From Desulfobacula sp. (GTDB lineage: Bacteria > Desulfobacterota > Desulfobacteria > Desulfobacterales > Desulfobacteraceae), in NCBI RefSeq assembly GCF_021107415.1, contig NZ_JAIOSW010000514.1, positions 1-12,727 on the forward strand: a stretch of 12,727 bases of DNA, read 5' to 3'. The notes under the pieces are model-generated. The model ran no database searches and was not told where the DNA came from. It worked only from the letters and a program-made list of their open reading frames with translations. Of this stretch, positions 8,290 through 12,727 are shown piece after piece. The stretch's first letter is position 1. The number at the start of each line of letters is the position of its first letter. The translations under genes were made by a program, and so were the position numbers.

Positions 8290-8742
8290 TTAAATGAAAT
8301 CTATGGAAATATTTTGTTTGCTCTTAATATTATTACTGAACAATTTTCCCAAAGTAAGCTCCAAAAATCCATTAAAAAATGTAGCAGATACTTTTTCTAT
8401 GTCAATAACACTTGGCAAATACAGGACCCGTTCAAACTGTCCGAATTGTATTTCTGCGAGCCTGTATGTGGCTGTCCGTTCAGAGCGATTATTTTTTCTG
8501 CTTCCTAAAATCTTGACAGCTTTATTACTTACTTCAATAATAATATCTTCTTTTCTTACACCTGCGATCTCAGCCTGGATAAAGATCTCATTTCTTGTTT
8601 CAAATATATCCATCTGGGGTTTCCAGATCCTCTTTGAGAAACAGAATATGGGATTAACAGATTGAAACAGCTCTTCAAAAGATTTTTCTTCAGTAGCATG
8701 TGTCTCAATATTATCTCCAAACCGTATTTCTATATGTTTCAT
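8290..8742 (-). CDS. Small heat-shock protein, Hsp20/alpha-crystallin family
   Basis: A 150-residue ATP-independent holding chaperone. An N-terminal arm (1-40) precedes an alpha-crystallin domain (about 41-131: PQMDIFETRNEIFIQAEIAG, then the edge strand GFLELTLGK). The C-terminal tail carries the I-x-I oligomerisation motif (ISI, 145-147). The length is normal. The start is ATG 8740-8742, with AGGAG (8749-8753) 6 bases upstream. It is the first gene of the minus-strand operon and has its own promoter and a structured leader. No CIRCE element is visible in front of it. The family call is firm; heat induction is only inferred. Confidence 0.92.
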   Translation of the reverse strand: MKHIEIRFGDNIETHATEEKSFEELFQSVNPIFCFSKRIWKPQMDIFETRNEIFIQAEIAGVRKEDIIIEVSNKAVKILGSRKNNRSERTATYRLAEIQFGQFERVLYLPSVIDIEKVSATFFNGFLELTLGKLFSNNIKSKQNISIDFI

Positions 8743-8770
8743 ATAAAACTCCTGATGATACCGGTAAATC

Positions 8771-8785
8771 GATCATCTAATGATC
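8771..8785 (-). promoter_or_regulatory. Palindrome at the predicted mRNA start of hsp20
   Basis: GATCAT-N3-ATGATC is a perfect inverted repeat lying on the transcription start predicted from the promoter at 8791-8819. It could be an operator, or a stem at the very 5' end of the message. Part of it (8772-8777) can pair instead with 8754-8759, which directly adjoins the AGGAG ribosome binding site, so two exclusive hairpins are possible. Confidence 0.4.
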
Positions 8786-8790
8786 TCTTT

Positions 8791-8819
8791 AAAATATCAT
8801 TTTAGTCAGATATTGTAAA
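8791..8819 (-). promoter_or_regulatory. Candidate sigma70-type promoter of the hsp20-lon-rlpA-gmhB-recD2 operon
   Basis: On the minus strand, TTTACA (8814-8819) and TATTTT (8791-8796) are exactly 17 bases apart. Start of transcription would be near 8784, giving a leader of about 42 bases. The boxes match the housekeeping consensus at 5 of 6 and 4 of 6 positions; I see no sigma32-type sequence. Confidence 0.5.
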
Positions 8820-8841
8820 GCTGTATTCAAAAATATCATTT
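8791..8841. repeat. 12-bp direct repeats around the hsp20 promoter
   Basis: AAAATATCATTT occurs at 8791-8802, covering the -10 box, and again at 8830-8841, just upstream of the -35 box. The copies start 39 bases apart. The placement on both sides of the -35 box suggests a pair of regulator sites, although both are AT-rich. Confidence 0.35.
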
Positions 8842-8857
8842 CACAAAAACCTGTGAA
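8840..8857 (-). terminator. Weak hairpin after the hybrid kinase gene
   Basis: On the minus strand, TTCACA-GGTTTT-TGTGAA is a perfect 6-bp stem, followed by ATGATATTTTTG. It lies about 53 bases past the kinase stop. The T-run begins several bases after the stem, so it is at best a weak terminator separating the kinase from the hsp20 operon. Confidence 0.3.
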
Positions 8858-8910
8858 CGCCTCAAATAATAAAATATATTAAAATGAATACCCTTGAATG
8901 GTGGAATGAT

Positions 8911-10509
8911 TTAGGTGTTATCCAGAATCTTTCGCAGGATTCTTGCAAACTTATTCAAAGAGAAGGGCTTTTGAATAAACCCGTGGCATCCCCGGTTTAA
9001 AAACCCTTCTATCTTATCATCAACTGCATACCCTGTGGATATCAGTATTTTAGCATTTTCCTGAATATTTTTTATCTCTGCAAACGCCTGTTTCCCGTTC
9101 ATTTTTGGCATAATCAGATCAAGGACGACCAAAGAAATTTCATCTTTGTAGAGCTTGAATATTTCCACCGCCTCTAATCCATTTCTTGCGATCATGGGTT
9201 TATACCCAAGTTTTTCCAAAAAATTTTTGCCCACATTGATAATTTCTTCCTCATCATCCACCAGCAGCACGGTTTCAGATCCTTTTTGCATGTGCTCAAA
9301 GGCTTTCGATTCCTCTTTTATCTCTTTTATCTGGATATTATTGGATGCCGGCAAACAGATATGAAAGTTTGCGCCTTTCCCTTTTTCACTGTCAACCAAA
9401 ATAAAACCGCCGTGATTTTTTACAACACCAAAAACAGTTGACAGTCCAAGCCCTCTTCCCTTTTTATCGTCGATTTCTTTTGTTGAAAAAAATGGATCGA
9501 AAATCTTATTCTGAATTTCCAGATCCATGCCGATCCCGGTATCTTTGATGGTCACCTTAATGTATCGTCCGGGCTGGACTTTAAAGGGATAATCATGGTC
9601 TTCTTTGATAAAGGTATTTTGAGTTGTCACGAAAATATCGCCATGTTCCGGCATGGCCTGGGAAGCATTGATTAACAGGTTTAAAAATACCTGCTCAAGC
9701 TGGGATTGGTCGGCATCAACCAGATGAGGTTTTTCTTCATAAATTTCATGAACGATAATATCTTTTCGGGTGGGCTTAAAAATATTCAGAGCCAGAGAGA
9801 GCAGCTCATTAACATTCAATGTTGAAATCTGATATTTCCCACCCCTTGCAAATCCGAGCAACCGACCTGTCAGTTCTGCAGCGGTTTTCACAATCCGGCC
9901 GATATGTTTGGCGTGAGCAGTTACTTTTTCAGTGGCGGATACATCAATCTGCATTAGCGACAAGTGCCCCTGAATACCCATTAAAATATTGTTAAAATCA
10001 TGGGATATCCCACCGGCCAATACCCCGATGGCTTCCATTTTCTGGGCCTGCTGAAGCTGAACCTGTAGCAGTTTCAGTTCTGAAATATCTGTAATAACGA
10101 CGATAATTCCCTTTGATGGATCTTCCTTATCAAGGTTTGATGCTCTGATTCTGAAGTCAAGTAATGAACCGTCTTTTCTAACCAGCTTTGTCTCAACAAT
10201 GCCCATGCCATACTTATCCACTTTGGAATACAGATTGATTCCAACTCTGTCATACTCTTTTTGATCGGCATAAAGAATTCTTGTATTTTTTCCTTTCAAA
10301 GAATTGGATTCATATCCAAGCATTGAATAAAAAATATCATTGGACCAGCCAAGAACCCTGTTTTTTACAAGCCCAATTCCCGCAGGGGAAGAGTCCAACA
10401 TGGTTTTCATTTCCTGGCGGGTCAACTCCTGCCCATTTAAATCAAATGGTTCGCAGGAAGCGGACGGGTCTTTAGAATATTGTTCAAAGCCGTTATGCTT
10501 AGGATTCAT
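8911..10509 (-). CDS. Soluble hybrid sensor kinase: PAS - HisKA(HDFNN) - HATPase - receiver
   Basis: A 532-residue signalling protein. Domains in order: a PAS sensor (about 32-147, from TRQEMKTMLDSSPAG to VITDISE), a coiled linker, a dimerisation helix with phospho-acceptor H170 in ISHDFNN, a HATPase_c domain with N-box LNLLINASQAM (276-286), DTGIGM, and GRGLGLS (351-357), then a C-terminal receiver (about 412-532). The receiver has the acidic pair D418/D419, phospho-acceptor D464 in VLDLIMP, T492 and K514. No membrane segment is visible, so the signal is intracellular. No partner regulator or DNA-binding protein is adjacent, so its output is unknown; a phosphorelay through another protein is likely. 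I chose ATG 10507-10509 because AGGTG lies just upstream; the GTG at 10518 is part of that ribosome binding site. Confidence 0.92.
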   Translation of the reverse strand: MNPKHNGFEQYSKDPSASCEPFDLNGQELTRQEMKTMLDSSPAGIGLVKNRVLGWSNDIFYSMLGYESNSLKGKNTRILYADQKEYDRVGINLYSKVDKYGMGIVETKLVRKDGSLLDFRIRASNLDKEDPSKGIIVVITDISELKLLQVQLQQAQKMEAIGVLAGGISHDFNNILMGIQGHLSLMQIDVSATEKVTAHAKHIGRIVKTAAELTGRLLGFARGGKYQISTLNVNELLSLALNIFKPTRKDIIVHEIYEEKPHLVDADQSQLEQVFLNLLINASQAMPEHGDIFVTTQNTFIKEDHDYPFKVQPGRYIKVTIKDTGIGMDLEIQNKIFDPFFSTKEIDDKKGRGLGLSTVFGVVKNHGGFILVDSEKGKGANFHICLPASNNIQIKEIKEESKAFEHMQKGSETVLLVDDEEEIINVGKNFLEKLGYKPMIARNGLEAVEIFKLYKDEISLVVLDLIMPKMNGKQAFAEIKNIQENAKILISTGYAVDDKIEGFLNRGCHGFIQKPFSLNKFARILRKILDNT

Positions 10510-10562
10510 AAAAATCACCTGTTGATTATTACATCATTTGACTGCTTATCGTCCAGCTGTTA

Positions 10563-10568
10563 AGTATA
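10563..10568 (-). promoter_or_regulatory. Candidate -10 box for the hybrid kinase gene
   Basis: TATACT on the minus strand matches the -10 consensus at 5 of 6 positions and would place transcription start about 45 bases before the kinase ATG. The -35 region at the right distance is poor. On the plus strand the same short gap has TTGACT (10538-10543) but no good -10 at 16-18 bases, so the lnt promoter is unclear. The two divergent promoters must overlap in this 93-base gap. Confidence 0.35.
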
Positions 10569-10602
10569 GCAAACTTTTTTTAATAATATAAGATAAGAAA
10601 AA

Positions 10603-12225
10603 ATGATTGCAAAAAAAAACAATTCCTTTTTGCTTAAATATTTTCCCGCCTTGATAAGCGGCCTTGCTTTGACGCTGTCTTTTCCTAAAACAGACCTCTC
10701 GTATTTTGCTTTTTTTGCCTTGGTCCCGTGGCTGGTATCCATCCGGTCAATGACATTAAAAGAGTCTTTTTATAGCGGTTTTATCGCAGGGCTTTTCTTT
10801 TTTCTCACCCTTATTTATTGGATTGTCCCCACCGTACATGTGTATGGCGGACTCCATCTGGTTCTTGCTATTTCCACACTCATCCTTTTATGCTTCTATC
10901 TTGCCCTATACCCGGCAATTTTTGCTTTTCTTGTAAAAAAGACAGATCTAAAATATTGGTTTGCACCCCTATTCGCATCCTGTCTCTGGACAGGTCTTGA
11001 GTATATCAGAACCTATGCGTTCACAGGTTTTTCATGGGGAGCCCTGGGGTACAGCCAGTTTTCAAACCTTTTATTGATCCAGATTGCTGATTTTTCAGGG
11101 GTTTATGGAGTATCATTTCTCATTGTTCTCGTAAACTGTCTTCTGGCTGACATCTGGGCGTCCTTTAAAAACAGGCTGCAAAAGAGACATTTTATCACCA
11201 TTACCTATACTTTCATCCTGGTCGCAGGGGCTCTTTTTTACGGCAGTCATAAAATCAATACCATTGATTCTCAAATTAAAACTGCACAAAAAACGACCAT
11301 TATGGTTGTTCAGGGCAATATTAAACAGGATTTAAAATGGAGTGATGCATTTAAAAAACAGACGATAGAAAAATATATCCGCCTTTCAACTGCTGAATCA
11401 AAAAGGACTGATTCAAAAAAGGCTGACCTTGTGATATGGCCGGAAACCGCTCTGCCGTTTTATTACGGATTTAATCGCTCGTTATAAAACCAGGTGGATC
11501 AATGTGTGCGGTCATTACAAACAAACTTTCTCATCGGAAGCCCTGCATTCAAGCCTGATGAAAATCAGGCCAATTTTTATAATCGGGCTTACATGCTGAA
11601 CCGGTTTTCCATCGTTACAGGAACCTATGACAAACACCATCTCGTACCTTTCGGAGAATATGTTCCCTTTGGAGACTATCTGACATTTTTAGGAAAAATT
11701 ACTGCCCAGGCAGGAAATTTTTCCATTGGCGATAAAACATTTAAACCCCTTCAATTCAATAATCATAACCTAAAGGTCACGCATAACCTGAAGGTCACAC
11801 ATAACCTGAAGGTCACGCACAAAACAGGTGTACTCATCTGCTTTGAAATATTGTTTCCATCCATTGCATCCAAATTTGTAAAAAACGGGGCTGATATCCT
11901 TACCACCATTACCAATGATGCTTGGTTTGGGCATACCTCGGCGGCTTTGCAGCATTTTTCCATTGCCGTATTCCGGGCTGTTGAAAGCCGCAGAACCATA
12001 GCAAGAGCTGCAAATACAGGAATTTCAGGCTTCATCGACCCCAAGGGAAAAATCCTTGAAACAACCGCCTTGTTCACAGACAGAGCCCTTACGCGCCAAG
12101 TCCCTGCCCTGAACCAGATCAGTTTCTATACAAAATATGGGGACATTTTTGCCATCAGTTCAATAGTTGCAATCTGCATGGCTTTTATGCTAAAATGTAT
12201 CAGAAAAAAGTTTAGGAGAAATTAA
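10603..12225 (+). pseudogene. lnt: Apolipoprotein N-acyltransferase, interrupted by an in-frame TAA
   Basis: Lnt adds the third acyl chain to outer-membrane lipoproteins at the periplasmic face of the inner membrane. The full frame, 540 codons before the final stop, has several N-terminal membrane helices (about 12-215, including SFPKTDLSYFAFFALVPWL and GFSWGALGYSQ) and a nitrilase domain from TTIMVVQGNIKQD (about 231). The catalytic Glu281 (WPETALP), Lys344 (YDKHHLVPFGEYVP) and Cys413 (GVLICFE) are all encoded. TAA 11485-11487 (codon 295) interrupts it with no frameshift, and conserved sequence resumes at once (LIGSPAF). A 294-residue product would lack Lys and Cys. GTG 11494 could reinitiate, but has no ribosome binding site and its product lacks the membrane part and the Glu. 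Either a nonsense mutation or a base error explains this. A tandem coding repeat precedes Cys413. prfB starts one base after the final stop. Confidence 0.85.
11764..11817 (+). repeat. Three tandem 18-bp in-frame repeats inside lnt (HNLKVT x3)
   Basis: Three head-to-tail 18-bp copies (11764-11781, 11782-11799, 11800-11817) each encode HNLKVT and differ only at third codon positions (CTA/CTG, ACG/ACA). They lengthen the loop before the catalytic-Cys strand. The Lys-to-Cys distance is 69 residues, against 52 in E. coli Lnt (K335 to C387). Being a multiple of three, expansion or contraction by slippage keeps the frame. Confidence 0.95.
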
Positions 12226-12226
12226 A

Positions 12227-12727
12227 ATGAGTGTAGAATTAAAACAAAATATCCAAGCCATATATGCCAAAACCGACAGACTCAAGGAGTATCTTTGACC
12301 TCCCTGTAAAGCAAAACCGTCTCCGCGAACTTGAGATAATTATTTCCAAAGAAAATTTCTGGAACGATTCAGACAAAGCCACTGGTCTTTTAAAAGAAAG
12401 AACCTATCTTTCAAATCTTCTGGAAACCTGGGAAAATATTTACAAAGACATTGAAGATGCAGATATTCTTTTAGAACTTGCCCTTGAAGAGTCGGATAAA
12501 GACAGTGAAAAAGAAGTGGCTGTCCTTTTATCCGTACTTGAAAAAAAAATAAAAAAATTTTCTGTTCAGATCACCCTTGACGATGAAGACGATGCAAGGG
12601 ATGCACTTGTTTCCATCAATGCCGGTGCCGGTGGAACAGATTCCCAGGATTGGGCTGAAATGCTGTTGCGCATGTACACCCGATGGATTGATAAAAAAGG
12701 ATATAAATTTCAGATTATTGATTATCA
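12227..12727 (+). CDS. prfB: Peptide chain release factor 2, partial, with programmed +1 frameshift
   Basis: RF2 recognises UGA and UAA stop codons and triggers peptide release on the ribosome. ATG 12227 follows AGGAG (12214-12218). The first 23 codons end at an in-frame TGA (12296-12298); a +1 shift continues as DLPVKQNRLRELE and stays open to the window end. The shifted frame contains the conserved RF2 core start INAGAGGTDSQDWAEMLLRMY (split near residue 129, before the codon-reading domain). The SPF-type recognition motif and the catalytic GGQ lie beyond the right edge. The gene is one base after the lnt stop, so the two probably form an operon. The frame change is the well-known autoregulatory device, not a defect. 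Confidence 0.95.
12284..12299 (+). other. RF2 programmed +1 frameshift site
   Basis: AAGGAG (12284-12289), TAT, then CTT TGA C (12293-12299). The internal Shine-Dalgarno-like sequence lies 3 bases before the slippery CTT codon, the same spacing as in E. coli prfB. When RF2 is scarce the ribosome pauses at UGA, slips from CUU to UUU and continues on GAC. Confidence 0.95.

Noticed and set aside
8840..8857. CRP-like operator
   Set aside because: The half-sites are in the reverse order (TCACA then TGTGA) compared with the CRP consensus, so I treat it only as a small hairpin.
10516..10518. GTG start of the hybrid kinase
   Set aside because: This GTG is part of the AGGTGA ribosome binding site of the ATG at 10507-10509.
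11764..11817. CRISPR-like array
   Set aside because: The 18-bp units are directly adjacent with no spacers and encode protein in frame.
11763..12077. Minus-strand open frame with triple repeat RLCVTF opposite lnt
   Set aside because: The repeat is just the reverse of the HNLKVT coding repeat, and lnt motifs on the plus strand explain the region.
12296..12298. TGA in prfB as selenocysteine codon or nonsense mutation
   Set aside because: The CTT-TGA-C context with an upstream AAGGAG is the known RF2 frameshift site, and RF2 continues in the +1 frame.

Overview
The window looks like an ordinary chromosomal stretch of an AT-rich, anaerobic Desulfobacterota bacterium, most likely Desulfobacteraceae (Desulfobacula/Desulfobacter-like). 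That placement is inferred from the protein style (PAS/HDFNN hybrid kinase, Lon, RlpA with a SPOR domain) and the gene order; there is no rRNA or other marker to prove it. Nearly every gene is recognisable. I did not find a mobile island, CRISPR array or defence system.

Left part (1-2361): the last codons of a gene that starts before the window, then about 350 bases in which I recognise no gene. Next come a leftward dodecin-type small protein, a long AT-rich regulatory gap with several short repeats and palindromes, and a rightward exported six-bladed beta-propeller of the arylsulfotransferase type. This last gene converges on the next operon.

Centre (2362-8742, minus strand): five tightly packed genes, in transcription order hsp20 - lon - rlpA - gmhB - recD2. 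Gaps run from 0 to about 30 bases, so they probably share one message. They combine protein quality control (small heat-shock protein, Lon protease), envelope work (RlpA lytic transglycosylase lipoprotein, heptose bisphosphate phosphatase) and DNA repair (RecD2 helicase). A sigma70-like promoter with a palindrome at the predicted mRNA start and flanking 12-bp direct repeats lies in front of hsp20. Upstream, on the same strand but across a 168-base gap, is a soluble PAS-histidine kinase-receiver hybrid.

Right part (10603-12727, plus strand): lnt (apolipoprotein N-acyltransferase) and prfB (release factor 2), one base apart. The lnt frame is complete and well conserved but carries a single in-frame TAA at 11485-11487, between the catalytic Glu and the catalytic Lys/Cys. 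It also carries three tandem 18-bp in-frame repeats just before the catalytic Cys. prfB shows the classic autoregulatory +1 frameshift site and runs off the window end.

The items most worth checking are the interrupted lnt with its coding repeat, the dodecin that lacks the usual flavin-binding residues, and the regulatory architecture in front of hsp20 and of the dodecin gene.
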